Part shown: in pieces, positions 43,531 to 52,836 of the stretch
Layout of the letters: each line of letters begins with the position of its first letter
How positions within the stretch are numbered: the first letter of the stretch is position 1
Origin: DATDGX01 sp036521875
GTDB taxonomy: Bacteria; Desulfobacterota; Binatia; Binatales; Binataceae
Length of the DNA: 57,552 nucleotides
Assembly: GCA_036521875.1 (NCBI GenBank)
Contig: DATDGX010000111.1
Location: 1 to 57,552, forward strand
Direction: 5' to 3'
The notes under the pieces: generated by a model
Seen by the model: only the letters and a program-made list of their open reading frames with translations
What the model was told of the DNA's origin: nothing
Databases searched by the model: none
Translations under genes and position numbers: made by a program

Positions 43531-45083
43531 CCAACGAAGCACCGCGTTGGTCGATCCCAGAATCTTGGGTTTGGACGACCATGAGTGAGGTGGCTGAGAT
43601 CGTCGGTGGAAGCACTCCGAGCACGGATGAACCTGAAAATTTCGCGTCCTCTGGAATACCGTGGATTACGCCGGCCGATCTCTCTGGATACAAGGCGAAA
43701 GTGATTTCGCGTGGAAGCAGGGACATCTCCGAAAAGGGGCTCGCTGACTCGTCGACACGATTGATGCCCGCGGGCACAGTGTTATTTAGCTCGCGCGCTC
43801 CCATAGGATATGTAGCGATCGCGGCCAATCCGGTTACTACGAATCAGGGTTTCAAGAGCTTTGTTCTGTCGAAAGGAGTTTTGCCCGACTACGCTTACTA
43901 CTGGCTGATTCGAGCAAAAAATCTGCTGTCGGAGTTTGCCAGCGGAACAACGTTTCTCGAAATTTCAGGGAAGCGCGCGCGGCAGATTCCGCTACTAATC
44001 GCTCCAATCGATGAACAACGACGGATTGTTGATGCAATTGAGTCGCTGTTGCCGAAGCTCGATGCGGCGGTCGCCGCACTGGAGCGGGTGCGGGCGAATC
44101 TCAAACGGTATCGCGCATCGGTGCTGAAGGCAGCCGTCGAGGGACGTTTGGTTCCGACCGAAGCCGAACTCGCGCGTAAGGAGGGACGCGATTTCGAGCC
44201 CGCATCGGCGCTGCTCGATCGCATTCTCGCCGAACGGCGCCGCCGATGGGAGGAAACCGAGCTTGCCCGGATGAACGCCTCTCGCAAGCCACCGAAAGAC
44301 GACCGCTGGAAATCGAAATACAGAGAACCCATTGCTCCCGACACGAGCGCGCTTCCGCAACTCCCCAATGGGTGGAGTTGGATGACGGCAGATCAGTGCA
44401 CGGATCAGATTACAGACGGGGAGCACATTACACCTCCGCGAACGGACAATGGCGTGTTCTTGCTATCGGCTCGTAACGTGCAAGACGGCCGGTTGGCGCT
44501 AGACATTGTCGATTACATCTCTGAAAGCGTCTTCGAGCAGCTTTCGACGCGCTTGAGTATGAAACCCGGCGACGTCTTATTGTCTTGCTCGGGTTCCGTT
44601 GGGCGCTCATGCGTTGTACCGGAGGGCATTCGTTTCGCGCTCGTTCGAAGTGTCGCCGTCTTGAAACCGGTCGTCCCAATCGGCACCTATTTGTCATTCG
44701 TGTTACGGTCACTTTTTCTCCAACGTCAGATCGATCGGAAGAAGACACAGACCGCACAGGCTAACATCTTTCAAGGAAAAATTCGGACTCTGGTGTTTCC
44801 GCTTCCACCGCTGCCTGAGCAATGTCGAATTGTGTCGGAGATCGAGCGATTACTCTCGGTTACTGACGAGACCGATCTGTCTGTAAAGAACGCTGCTCAG
44901 AGATGTGACCGGCTCCGCCAGTCGATTCTGAAGTGGGCGTTTGAGGGGAAGCTCGTCGATCAGAATCCGAACGACGAGCCCGCATCCGTGCTCGTCGAAA
45001 GAATCCGCGCCGAACGCGTCGCTGCGGCGCCATCGCGGAAATTCCGGAAGTCCAATACTCGCGAGGCCGAGGCCGCAAAATGA
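43527..45083 (+). CDS. hsdS: Type I restriction-modification specificity subunit HsdS
   Basis: HsdS recognises the bipartite DNA target for both restriction and methylation. Two target-recognition domains are seen: the first begins PESWVWTTMSEVAEIVGGST (about residues 11-140), the second LPNGWSWMTADQCTDQITDG (about 275-420). The conserved central and C-terminal helices are LPKLDAAVAALERVRANLKR and CDRLRQSILKWAFEGKLV. The 518-residue length is slightly longer than average. Parts of the recognition domains are AT-richer than the neighbouring genes, a usual sign of domain exchange. It overlaps both hsdR and hsdM by four bases. Confidence 0.94.
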   Translation: MTNEAPRWSIPESWVWTTMSEVAEIVGGSTPSTDEPENFASSGIPWITPADLSGYKAKVISRGSRDISEKGLADSSTRLMPAGTVLFSSRAPIGYVAIAANPVTTNQGFKSFVLSKGVLPDYAYYWLIRAKNLLSEFASGTTFLEISGKRARQIPLLIAPIDEQRRIVDAIESLLPKLDAAVAALERVRANLKRYRASVLKAAVEGRLVPTEAELARKEGRDFEPASALLDRILAERRRRWEETELARMNASRKPPKDDRWKSKYREPIAPDTSALPQLPNGWSWMTADQCTDQITDGEHITPPRTDNGVFLLSARNVQDGRLALDIVDYISESVFEQLSTRLSMKPGDVLLSCSGSVGRSCVVPEGIRFALVRSVAVLKPVVPIGTYLSFVLRSLFLQRQIDRKKTQTAQANIFQGKIRTLVFPLPPLPEQCRIVSEIERLLSVTDETDLSVKNAAQRCDRLRQSILKWAFEGKLVDQNPNDEPASVLVERIRAERVAAAPSRKFRKSNTREAEAAK

Positions 45084-46600
45084 GCAACGGAAACGGCAGC
45101 GGCCAGGTCGTCCAGAAACTCTGGAACTTCTGCAACGTTCTGCGCGATGACGGCCTCTCATACCAGGACTATCTCGAACAGCTCGTGACTCTTCTGTTCC
45201 TCAAGATGGCCGACGAGCGCGCCGAGCTGACCGGGGCCGAAAATCCGATTCCCGCCGGCTACCGATGGTCCGACCTTGCCGCGCCCGCGATGGAAGGCGC
45301 GTTGCTCGAAGAGCATTACCGCAAGACCCTCATCGAACTCGGCAAGAGCGGCGGAATGCTCGGCATCATCTTCCGGAAAGCCCAGAACAAGATTCAGGAC
45401 CCGGCCAAGCTGCGGCAGTTAGTAGTCGAACTAATCGGCAAAGAAATCTGGACCTCGATGTCGTCCGACGTGAAGGGCGACGCTTACGAGGGCCTGCTCG
45501 AAAAGAACGCGGAAGACACCAAAAGCGGCGCGGGACAGTATTTCACGCCGCGCGTGCTGATCGACGCGCTGGTGGATTGCATCGCGCCGAAGCCGGACGA
45601 GGTGATTTGCGATCCGGCGTGCGGCACTGGAGGCTTCCTGCTCTCGGCCTATCACTACCTCGCGACCCATTACGATCTCGACCTCGATCAGAAGCGCCAT
45701 CTCCGTTACGACGCATTGCGCGGGGTGGAACTGGTCGACGGCGTCACGCGGCTGTGTGCGATGAACATGCTGCTTCACGGCATAGGACCAGAGGACGACG
45801 AGCATGAGCCGCCGATCAGAACCGACGATGCTCTGCGCAACGAGCCGAGCGACCATTTCGAGGTCGTGACCACGAATCCGCCGTTCGGCAAGAAATCCAG
45901 CATCACGGTCGTCAACGAGGAGGGCGAGACAGACAAGCAATCGGTCTCATACAGCCGTCCGGACTTCTGGACCACGACCAGCAACAAACAGCTCAACTTC
46001 CTCCAGCACGTGAAGAGTCTGCTCAAGATCAACGGCCGCGCCGCGATCGTCGTGCCGGACAACGTGCTATTCGAGGGCGGCGCGGGCGAGACCGTCCGCC
46101 GCAAGCTGATGAACGAGTGCGAGCTGCACACTGTGCTGCGCCTGCCGACTGGAATCTTCTACGCCCAGGGCGTCAAGGCAAACGTGCTGTTCTTCGACCG
46201 GCGACCGGCCAGCGAGACGCCATGGACCAAGACGGTTTGGTTCTACGATTTCCGCACTAACAAGCACTTCACGCTGAAGGAGAATCGGCTGACTCGCGCT
46301 GACCTGGACGAATTCGTCACCTGCTTTAATCCGGCGAATCGCCACGACCGCAAACCTACCTGGTCGGAGACCAATCCCGAGGGGCGCTGGCGGCCGTTCA
46401 GCTACGACGAGATCATCGCGGGCGACAAGGCCAGCCTCGATATCTTCTGGCTCCGGGACGAGAGCCTGGAGGATTCCGCCAGCCTTCCCGATCCGCACAT
46501 CCTGGCCGCCGAAATCGCCGAAGACCTCCGCGCCGCACTCGAAGAGATCGAAGAAGTGCTTGGGGACTTACAAGAGCGCGCGGCCACTCCGAAGGAATAG
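45080..46600 (+). CDS. hsdM: Type I restriction-modification DNA methyltransferase HsdM
   Basis: HsdM is an N6-adenine methyltransferase that protects host targets in complex with HsdS. The N-terminal helical HsdM_N domain precedes the SAM-binding motif CDPACGTGGFLLSAY (about residues 175-190) and the catalytic motif VTTNPPFGKKSS (NPPF). The C-terminal region with RWRPFSYDEII fits the family. Length is 506 residues. It is the last gene of hsdR-hsdS-hsdM, and R-element copy 3 starts six bases after its stop codon. Confidence 0.96.
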   Translation: MSNGNGSGQVVQKLWNFCNVLRDDGLSYQDYLEQLVTLLFLKMADERAELTGAENPIPAGYRWSDLAAPAMEGALLEEHYRKTLIELGKSGGMLGIIFRKAQNKIQDPAKLRQLVVELIGKEIWTSMSSDVKGDAYEGLLEKNAEDTKSGAGQYFTPRVLIDALVDCIAPKPDEVICDPACGTGGFLLSAYHYLATHYDLDLDQKRHLRYDALRGVELVDGVTRLCAMNMLLHGIGPEDDEHEPPIRTDDALRNEPSDHFEVVTTNPPFGKKSSITVVNEEGETDKQSVSYSRPDFWTTTSNKQLNFLQHVKSLLKINGRAAIVVPDNVLFEGGAGETVRRKLMNECELHTVLRLPTGIFYAQGVKANVLFFDRRPASETPWTKTVWFYDFRTNKHFTLKENRLTRADLDEFVTCFNPANRHDRKPTWSETNPEGRWRPFSYDEIIAGDKASLDIFWLRDESLEDSASLPDPHILAAEIAEDLRAALEEIEEVLGDLQERAATPKE

Positions 46601-46606
46601 AAAAAG

Positions 46607-46712
46607 GCTCCCTGCCGGCGACAGCGGAGCCGGCTCCTCCTCCAGGTCCAGGTGCTGCACCTGGCAGGAAGCGAACGAAAAGACCCGTGAGGGGTTTCGC
46701 AAGTTCGCTCCT
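46607..46712 (+). repeat. R-element copy 3
   Basis: This is a full copy directly after hsdM: CCCTGCCGGCGACAGCGGAG, the CCAGGTGCTGCACCTGG palindrome, then GACCCGTGAGGGGTTTCGC. It is in direct orientation relative to copy 1 at 32311, so the two copies bracket the whole accessory region from the glycosyltransferase to hsdM. The rest of the gap up to 46833 shows no gene. Confidence 0.85.
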
Positions 46713-46833
46713 TCCGCTGGCGGGATGTGGTTTCGGCCGCCGCGTAGGCATGCGAGTATGCGCATGCTACCGTCGATGATATCGCTGCCAAGTTGCTCTG
46801 CCCCAACTTCAATTTCCCCAAAGTCGAGTTCCG

Positions 46834-48933
46834 ATGAGCCAGGATTCAGACAAGCATCCCGATAAGGCCGATACTCCCGCGCGCAAAACCAACCGGCTCG
46901 CTAATGAGCAAAGCCCGTACCTCCGCCAGCACGCACATAACCCGGTCGACTGGTATCCGTGGGCCGAGGAGGCGCTCGCGCGCGCGAAGGCGGAGAACAA
47001 ACCCATCCTGCTCTCGATCGGTTACTCGGCGTGCCATTGGTGCCACGTGATGGAGCGCGAGTCGTTCGAGAACGAGGACATCGCGCGGCTGATGAACGAG
47101 AATTTCGTCGCGATCAAAGTCGATCGCGAGGAACGGCCCGACCTCGACCAGATCTATATGGATGCCGTGCAGATGATCACCGGGCGCGGTGGATGGCCGC
47201 TCACGATGTTCCTGACGCCGGAGGGCAAGCCGTTTTTCGGAGGGACTTACTACCCGCCCGAGGATCGCCAGGGGATGCCTGGGTTTCCGCGTGTGCTGCT
47301 CGGCGCCGCGAACGCATATCGGAGCGGCGCCAAGGAAGTGCTGAACAACGTCGAGCATCTGACCAAGGCGCTGAGCGCGCTCGGGTCTTACGCGCCCGGC
47401 GCCGGCGACCTTCAGCCTGGTCTGCCCGCGGTGGCGGCGCGCGCGCTCGCGGAGCATTACGACAGTATCAACGGCGGCATCGGGCAGGCGCCGAAATTTC
47501 CCAACACTTTTGTTTTTTCGCTTTTCCTCCGCGTGTTTCATTCCGAAGGCGACGAGAGCATGGCCGAGATGGTGCGGCACACGCTCAAGAAGATGGCGCG
47601 CGGCGGTATCTACGACCAAATCGGCGGCGGGTTCCATCGCTACAGCGTCGACGAGCGATGGCTGGTGCCCCATTTCGAGAAGATGCTCTATGACAACGCG
47701 CAGCTCGCGCGGCTTTACCTCGATGCGGGCCGCGCGCTCAACGAGCCGGAGTTTCTGAACGTCGCGCATGACATCCTGGACTACGTGCTGCGCGAGATGA
47801 CCAGTCCCGAAGGCGGCTTCTACTCGACCCAGGACGCCGACAGCGAGGGCGAGGAAGGCAAGTTCTTTCTGTGGACGCCCGCGGAGGTCGAACAGGTGGT
47901 CGGTCCGGAGCTCAGCGAAATCGCGGAGCGCTACTTCGATATCAGCGCAGAGGGAAATTTCGAAGACCGGAATATTCCGCATCGGACTATCGAGCCGGCC
48001 GACGCGGCGCGGCTATTCAAGAAGTCCGAAGAGCAGATCGCCGACGCGCTGAAAATCATTCGCGAGAAAATGTTCGCCGTGCGCGAGCAACGGGTCAAAC
48101 CGGCGCGCGACGACAAAATCCTGGCGGCGTGGAACGGCATGATGATTGCCGCGTTCGCCGAAGGGGCGCGCGCCCTGCATGAGCCGCGCTATCTGGCCGC
48201 GGCGACGCGGGCGCTCGGCTTCGTGATGAGCAAGATGTGGGACGGGCGCGCGCTCAAGCGATCGTTCAAGGACGGCGGCGCGCGTTTCAATGCATACCTC
48301 GAGGACTATGCGCTCCTCGCCAATGCGATGCTCGACACTTACCAGGCCTCGCTCGACCCGCGCCATCTGGCCGACGCGCGGACGCTGATGGACGTGGTGC
48401 TCGAACGCTTCCTCGATCGCGAGAACGGCGGGTTCTACTTCACCTCCGACGATCACGAGACGCTCATCGCGCGCAGCAAGGCGGCGTTCGACGGATCGAC
48501 GCCGTCGGGCAACAGCTCGGCGGTGATGGCGTTGCTCCGCCTCCACGCGTACACCGGCGAGGAGCGGTATCGTATCGAGGGGGAGCGGACGCTCAGGTTG
48601 TTCCGCGAATTTATCGAGAAGCAGCCGTTCGGATTTTCGCACATGCTCGAGGCGGTCGACCTGTATCAGAATGGACCAACCGAAGTGGTCCTGATCGGCG
48701 ATCGGAAGTCGAATGAGTTTCGCGAATGGTCCGAGCGCCTCGCGCTGTTGTATGTGCCGAACCTGGCGCTGTTCGCCGCAGACCCGGACGCTGCCGCGCC
48801 CGGGTTCGTTCCCGAGCAGGTGCGCGATAAGAAACAGATCGAGGGGCGCCTCACCGGCTACGTGTGCCGCAATCACACCTGTACCGTCTCAATGACAGCA
48901 TTCAAGGACCTCGAAGCAGAGCTCGCGGGCTGA
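46834..48933 (+). CDS. YyaL/DUF255 thioredoxin-domain protein
   Basis: This family (bacterial YyaL, human SPATA20) has an N-terminal thioredoxin-like domain and an N-acylglucosamine 2-epimerase-like alpha/alpha barrel. Visible are NEQSPYLRQHAHNPVDWYPW, IGYSACHWCHVMERESFEN with the CHWC site (about residue 70), and GRGGWPLTMFLTPEGKPFFG. The barrel half has GGGFHRYSVDERWLVPHFEK and LAAWNGMMIAAFAEGARAL. Length is 699 residues, normal. The biochemical role is not established. It starts 120 bases beyond R-element copy 3 and so may mark the return to the core chromosome. Confidence 0.92.
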   Translation: MSQDSDKHPDKADTPARKTNRLANEQSPYLRQHAHNPVDWYPWAEEALARAKAENKPILLSIGYSACHWCHVMERESFENEDIARLMNENFVAIKVDREERPDLDQIYMDAVQMITGRGGWPLTMFLTPEGKPFFGGTYYPPEDRQGMPGFPRVLLGAANAYRSGAKEVLNNVEHLTKALSALGSYAPGAGDLQPGLPAVAARALAEHYDSINGGIGQAPKFPNTFVFSLFLRVFHSEGDESMAEMVRHTLKKMARGGIYDQIGGGFHRYSVDERWLVPHFEKMLYDNAQLARLYLDAGRALNEPEFLNVAHDILDYVLREMTSPEGGFYSTQDADSEGEEGKFFLWTPAEVEQVVGPELSEIAERYFDISAEGNFEDRNIPHRTIEPADAARLFKKSEEQIADALKIIREKMFAVREQRVKPARDDKILAAWNGMMIAAFAEGARALHEPRYLAAATRALGFVMSKMWDGRALKRSFKDGGARFNAYLEDYALLANAMLDTYQASLDPRHLADARTLMDVVLERFLDRENGGFYFTSDDHETLIARSKAAFDGSTPSGNSSAVMALLRLHAYTGEERYRIEGERTLRLFREFIEKQPFGFSHMLEAVDLYQNGPTEVVLIGDRKSNEFREWSERLALLYVPNLALFAADPDAAAPGFVPEQVRDKKQIEGRLTGYVCRNHTCTVSMTAFKDLEAELAG

Positions 48934-48956
48934 GCTTGAGCACGGTTCGATTAGCT

Positions 48957-49928
48957 ATGGCGAGTCAGCCAGCTCCAATTAGCGTCGGCGCGGAAGCGTC
49001 GGATGCGTCGTTGTCAACCTGGTCGCCCATCGTCGAAAATCGTCCCAGTCGAAATTTTCGCGCTCCGTTCAAGATTGTCGCGCTCAATGCTCGCGGCGGC
49101 TCGCGGCTCGACGCGATCGCGCGATGCCTCAGCCAGCCGCCGCTCGCCGGCGCGAGTCTCATCCTGCTCTCCGAAGCGAACCGCCTGATGTTCGACGCGT
49201 CGGGGCGCGAGTTCGCGGCGGAGCTCGCTGCGCGGCTCGGCATGAGCGTCGCCTACCTGCCCGAGTTCGCGCTGCAACGCGAGGGCGGAAAAATTTTCGC
49301 ATACATGGGAAACGCGCTGCTCAGCGCCGAGCCGATCGAAGAGTTGGTCGCGATTCCGACACCCAGTCGGAAAAGGATCAAGTGGCGGTTTCTGCGATCC
49401 TCGAAGATCCGCAAAATCGGCACGTCGACTGGATTCGTCGCATCGACCAGGCTTGGCGGCGAGCGCGTGCACGTCGGCGTCGCCCACCTCGACAGCCGCT
49501 GCACGCCGTCGATTCGCGAGCGTCAGATGACGACCTTCCTGGCGCGCTTCCCCGCGACTGGCCGCGCGATCCTGGGCGGCGACCTCAACACCACGACCAC
49601 CGAGCTCTTGACCGCGCGCGGAATTCTCTCGATGGTCGCCCGGATGCTGGTCAGCTCGAGGCGCTTCCGTTACCCGGAGTCCTACGAGCCGTTGTTCGAT
49701 CGCATTCGCGAGCGCGGTCTCGAGATTCGCGGCGCCAACGCAATCGGCCGCCCAACGTTTACCTTCAGCCGGATCATTCCGCCCTGGATGCGTCCCAAGC
49801 TCGACTGGATTGCGCTCCGCGATCTGCGTCCGGTCGCCGGCTCGGCCGCGGTGGTGGCGGCGCAGCCATCGTTCTTTTCCCTGCGCGCGTCCGACCACGA
49901 TTTCATCACCGTCGAGGTCGACTTCTAG
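48957..49928 (+). CDS. Endonuclease/exonuclease/phosphatase (EEP) fold protein
   Basis: This is a predicted metal-dependent phosphoesterase of the DNase I/sphingomyelinase fold. Motifs in order are FKIVALNARGG (start of fold), ILLSEANRL with the metal-binding glutamate, VAHLDSRCTPSIRERQ, GGDLNTTTTELL (catalytic D-x-N) and the C-terminal ASDHDFITVEVDF (D-H pair). The substrate is unknown. I chose the ATG at 48957 because the frame further upstream overlaps the end of the YyaL gene in another frame and is not similar to the family. It is transcribed in the same direction as the yyaL-like gene. Confidence 0.83.
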   Translation: MASQPAPISVGAEASDASLSTWSPIVENRPSRNFRAPFKIVALNARGGSRLDAIARCLSQPPLAGASLILLSEANRLMFDASGREFAAELAARLGMSVAYLPEFALQREGGKIFAYMGNALLSAEPIEELVAIPTPSRKRIKWRFLRSSKIRKIGTSTGFVASTRLGGERVHVGVAHLDSRCTPSIRERQMTTFLARFPATGRAILGGDLNTTTTELLTARGILSMVARMLVSSRRFRYPESYEPLFDRIRERGLEIRGANAIGRPTFTFSRIIPPWMRPKLDWIALRDLRPVAGSAAVVAAQPSFFSLRASDHDFITVEVDF

Positions 49929-49979
49929 CCCGCGCACGGCATCCTGCTACAATTGCGCCGCCCCGGAGGGCGGAAATCG

Positions 49980-51080
49980 ATGGCACCGTCGTTTAATGGC
50001 CTCGGAATGAATCTCGGCAATCTCTCTTTGCTCTCGAATGCGGAGACCCGTTCGATCTGTCCGGAGAATCCTACCGGCGAAAAGGGCAAGGGCGCGATGG
50101 CGATGCCCGATGCGGCCACCAGCCCGGCGCGCGATCTCGGCCGTGGGTGGAAGGTCGCGCCGTACATCCGGATCGCGGCGGGAGAGGTGCGCGTGCTCGC
50201 CGACATCGCGGGCTCCGGCGCGATCCAGCAAATCTGGATGACGCCGACGCCGCCATGGCGCGCATCGATCCTGCGCTTCTACTGGGACGATGCGCCGACG
50301 CCATCGGTCGAATGTCCGATCGGCGACTTCTTCGCGTGCGGATGGGGCCACTACGGGCAGGTCTCTTCGCTCGCGGTCTGCGTCAACCCGCGGAGCGGCC
50401 TCAACTGCTATTGGGAGATGCCGTTTCGCAAGCGCTGCCGCATCACGCTGACCAACACCGGCGAGACCGAGATGATTCTCTTCTATCAGATCAATTACGC
50501 GCTCACCGAAGTTCCCGAGGACGCCGCCTACTTCCACGCGCAATTCCGGCGCATCAATCCGCTGCCATATAAAGAGGTCTACACGATTCTCGACGGCGTG
50601 CGCGGCCACGGTCAGTACGTCGGCACCTACATGGCGTGGGGGGTGAACAACACCGGATGGTGGGGCGAGGGCGAGATCAAATTTTTCCTCGATGGCGACG
50701 GCGAGTTTCCGACCATCTGCGGCACCGGCACCGAGGACTATTTCTGCGGCTCCTACGACTTCGACCTCGGACGCGAGCAGGGCGGCTACCGCGAATTCAC
50801 GACGCCATACGCGGGCCTCGCGCAGGTGATTCGGCCCGACGGGCTCTACGACTCGCAGACGCGGTTCGGGATGTATCGATGGCACATATCCGACCCGATC
50901 CGCTTCGCGCGCGATTTGCGGGTCACGATCCAGGCGCTCGGATGGCGCGGCGACCCGCGCAAGGGCGCCCGGTTTCTTCCCTTGCAGGACGATATCGCGT
51001 CGGTCGCGTACTGGTATCAGGCGATGCCTACCGCGCCGTTCCCGCAATTGCCGACGCCCGACTATCTGCAGATCATCTGA
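49980..51080 (+). CDS. DUF2961 family protein (GH172-like glycoside hydrolase)
   Basis: DUF2961 proteins include glycoside hydrolase family 172 enzymes acting on fructo- or arabinofuranosides. The N-terminal segment DLGRGWKVAPYIRIAAGEVR is followed by GSGAIQQIWMTPTPPWRASI, YWDDAPTPSVECPIGDFFA, and the catalytic-region motif ICGTGTEDYFCGSYDF, with the EDYF glutamate. The C-terminal RFGMYRWHISDPIRFARDLR is typical. The ATG at 49980 has a GGAGGG ribosome site; 367 residues. No signal peptide is evident. The substrate is unknown, and a role in arabinan or fructan breakdown is inference. Confidence 0.83.
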   Translation: MAPSFNGLGMNLGNLSLLSNAETRSICPENPTGEKGKGAMAMPDAATSPARDLGRGWKVAPYIRIAAGEVRVLADIAGSGAIQQIWMTPTPPWRASILRFYWDDAPTPSVECPIGDFFACGWGHYGQVSSLAVCVNPRSGLNCYWEMPFRKRCRITLTNTGETEMILFYQINYALTEVPEDAAYFHAQFRRINPLPYKEVYTILDGVRGHGQYVGTYMAWGVNNTGWWGEGEIKFFLDGDGEFPTICGTGTEDYFCGSYDFDLGREQGGYREFTTPYAGLAQVIRPDGLYDSQTRFGMYRWHISDPIRFARDLRVTIQALGWRGDPRKGARFLPLQDDIASVAYWYQAMPTAPFPQLPTPDYLQII

Positions 51081-51142
51081 GCCGGAACGCTCGATGCCGA
51101 AACGATTGAATTCGCCGCAACGTCTGCGTCAGAACGCCGCGA

Positions 51143-52561
51143 TCAGATCGCGGTCGGACGCGGCATCGCACCGCGCGCGCGCTCGTATGCAGCCGCGACT
51201 TGAATCACCTGCTCCTCGCCGAACGGCCGGCCAATTACCTGCATCGACAGCGGCAGTCCCTCCGACGAAAGCCCGGTCGGGATTGCGAGAGCGGGCTGTC
51301 CCGTCACGTCGAACGGAGACGTGAACCGCAGGATCGCGTTGCCCACGTCGACGCGATCCTCGGGTTGCCCGAGCAGGCCGCCCTCGCCGATTTTCGGCGC
51401 GCCGATAGCACTGCCCGGCGCGATCAGCACGTCGCGGCTGGCGAGCGCCGCGCTCGCCTCCGCGAGAACCCGCGCCCGCGCGCGCTGCGCCCGGATGTAA
51501 GCGGTCGCGGTGGTCATCATGCCGTTCTCGAGAAGGCGGCGGACGTCTTCGCCGTAGTCCTGGCGGCGCGTGCGTATCCAGTCCTCGTGGATCTCGAGCG
51601 CCTCTCCCGAGACGATAATCCCGGTGATTACGCCAGCCAGCGGAAGCGACGGGATAGTTGCCTCGTCGACCACCGCGCCTAACGAACGGAACTGATCGAT
51701 CGCCGCATGGAAGCTCTTCGCGACGTCATCGGAGAGCCCGTCGTTGAGCTCGCGGATGACGCCGATTCGAATTCCGCTGACGCCGGTGTCGAGCGCCTTG
51801 GTGTAATCGCGGACGCGCTCGCGGCTGGAAGTCGAGTCGTTGCGATCGTGGCCCGCGATCACGCCCAGCATCAGCGCGGCGTCGCGGACGGTGCGCGTTA
51901 TCGGTCCGACATGATCGAGCGTGTATGCGAGCGGGAGCACGCCGTAGCGGCTGACCCGGCTCCAGGTCGGTTTGAGCCCGACGCATCCGCAGAGCGCGGC
52001 GGGAATCCGGATCGAGCCGCCGGTGTCGGTTCCGATCGTAGCCGCGGCGCTGCACGCGACGATCGCAGCCGCCGAGCCACCGCTCGAACCGCCGGGAATC
52101 CGGTCCAGCGCGTACGGATTGCGCGCGATTCCCCAGTGCGGATTCGACGAGCTGATGCCGTAGGCGAATTCGTGAAGGTTGAGCTTGCCGAGCAGAACCG
52201 CACCGGCGCGCGCCAGCCGCGCCCACACCGTGGCGTCGTAGTCGGGTTTAAAATCGGCCAGAATTTTCGAGCCGCCGGTGGTGCGGATGCCCTTGGTATA
52301 GAGCAGGTCCTTGAGGCCGATGGGCACGCCGTGAAAAGGACCGCGCCATTTGCCCGCTGTTATTTCGGCCTCCGCTTTCTTTGCCGCCTTCCGCGCCACC
52401 TTGTCGGTGACGGTGATGTAGGAGTGGAGCTTGCCCTCGACCTGCTCGATTCGCGCCAGGTAGGCCTCGGTCACTTCCACCGGCGAGATTTCGCGCGCGC
52501 GAAATTTGTCCGCCAGCGTCGCGACATCAAAAGACAAAAGCTCATCGTGCGGCGTCGTCAT
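51143..52561 (-). CDS. Amidase signature family enzyme (GatA/AtzE-like)
   Basis: This serine hydrolase of the amidase signature family uses a Ser-cisSer-Lys triad. The catalytic lysine is in GVPIGLKDLLYTKGIRTTGG (about residue 83). The glycine/serine motif GGSSGGSAAAIVA and GTDTGGSIRIPAALCG hold the two serines. The length of 472 fits GatA-like and AtzE-like amidases. No gatB is nearby, so it is unlikely to be the tRNA amidotransferase. The upstream small gene at 52587-52805 ends 25 bases before its start and may be an accessory subunit. Substrate unknown. Confidence 0.88.
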   Translation of the reverse strand: MTTPHDELLSFDVATLADKFRAREISPVEVTEAYLARIEQVEGKLHSYITVTDKVARKAAKKAEAEITAGKWRGPFHGVPIGLKDLLYTKGIRTTGGSKILADFKPDYDATVWARLARAGAVLLGKLNLHEFAYGISSSNPHWGIARNPYALDRIPGGSSGGSAAAIVACSAAATIGTDTGGSIRIPAALCGCVGLKPTWSRVSRYGVLPLAYTLDHVGPITRTVRDAALMLGVIAGHDRNDSTSSRERVRDYTKALDTGVSGIRIGVIRELNDGLSDDVAKSFHAAIDQFRSLGAVVDEATIPSLPLAGVITGIIVSGEALEIHEDWIRTRRQDYGEDVRRLLENGMMTTATAYIRAQRARARVLAEASAALASRDVLIAPGSAIGAPKIGEGGLLGQPEDRVDVGNAILRFTSPFDVTGQPALAIPTGLSSEGLPLSMQVIGRPFGEEQVIQVAAAYERARGAMPRPTAI

Positions 52562-52586
52562 CGGATTCCTCTTGATCGTTCAGGCG

Positions 52587-52805
52587 CTACTTCTTGATCG
52601 CGTTCAGGCGCCTCGCTTCGGCCGACAACACCGGGTACCCGAATGGCGGCTCGATACCGGCGAGTCCGAGCGACTTCAGATGCTCCGAGCTGGTCACCAA
52701 CGCGCCCCCACCCGCGGCAATTCTGCGCGCGTCGTCGTCGGAGATGTCGTAGCCATATAAATCTCTGAGCACCTGCTTGACGGTCTCGGCCGTGATCTGC
52801 GGCAT
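52587..52805 (-). CDS. Small hypothetical protein, possible amidase partner
   Basis: This 72-residue protein starts MPQITAETVKQVLRDLYGYD and continues through ISDDDARRIAAGGGALV to the end at LSAEARRLNAIKK. Predicted mainly helical with a Pro/Gly-rich turn (GLAGIEPPFGYPV). It precedes the amidase gene by 25 bases on the same strand. By analogy with small GatC-like or AtzG-like proteins encoded beside amidases, it may stabilise the enzyme, but I recognise no family. I chose the ATG at 52805 over the upstream ATG at 52853, because the longer form overlaps the LLM gene end. Confidence 0.6.
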   Translation of the reverse strand: MPQITAETVKQVLRDLYGYDISDDDARRIAAGGGALVTSSEHLKSLGLAGIEPPFGYPVLSAEARRLNAIKK

Positions 52806-52836
52806 CGTGGATCTCCTCTCGCCAGCCAGTAGCGCG

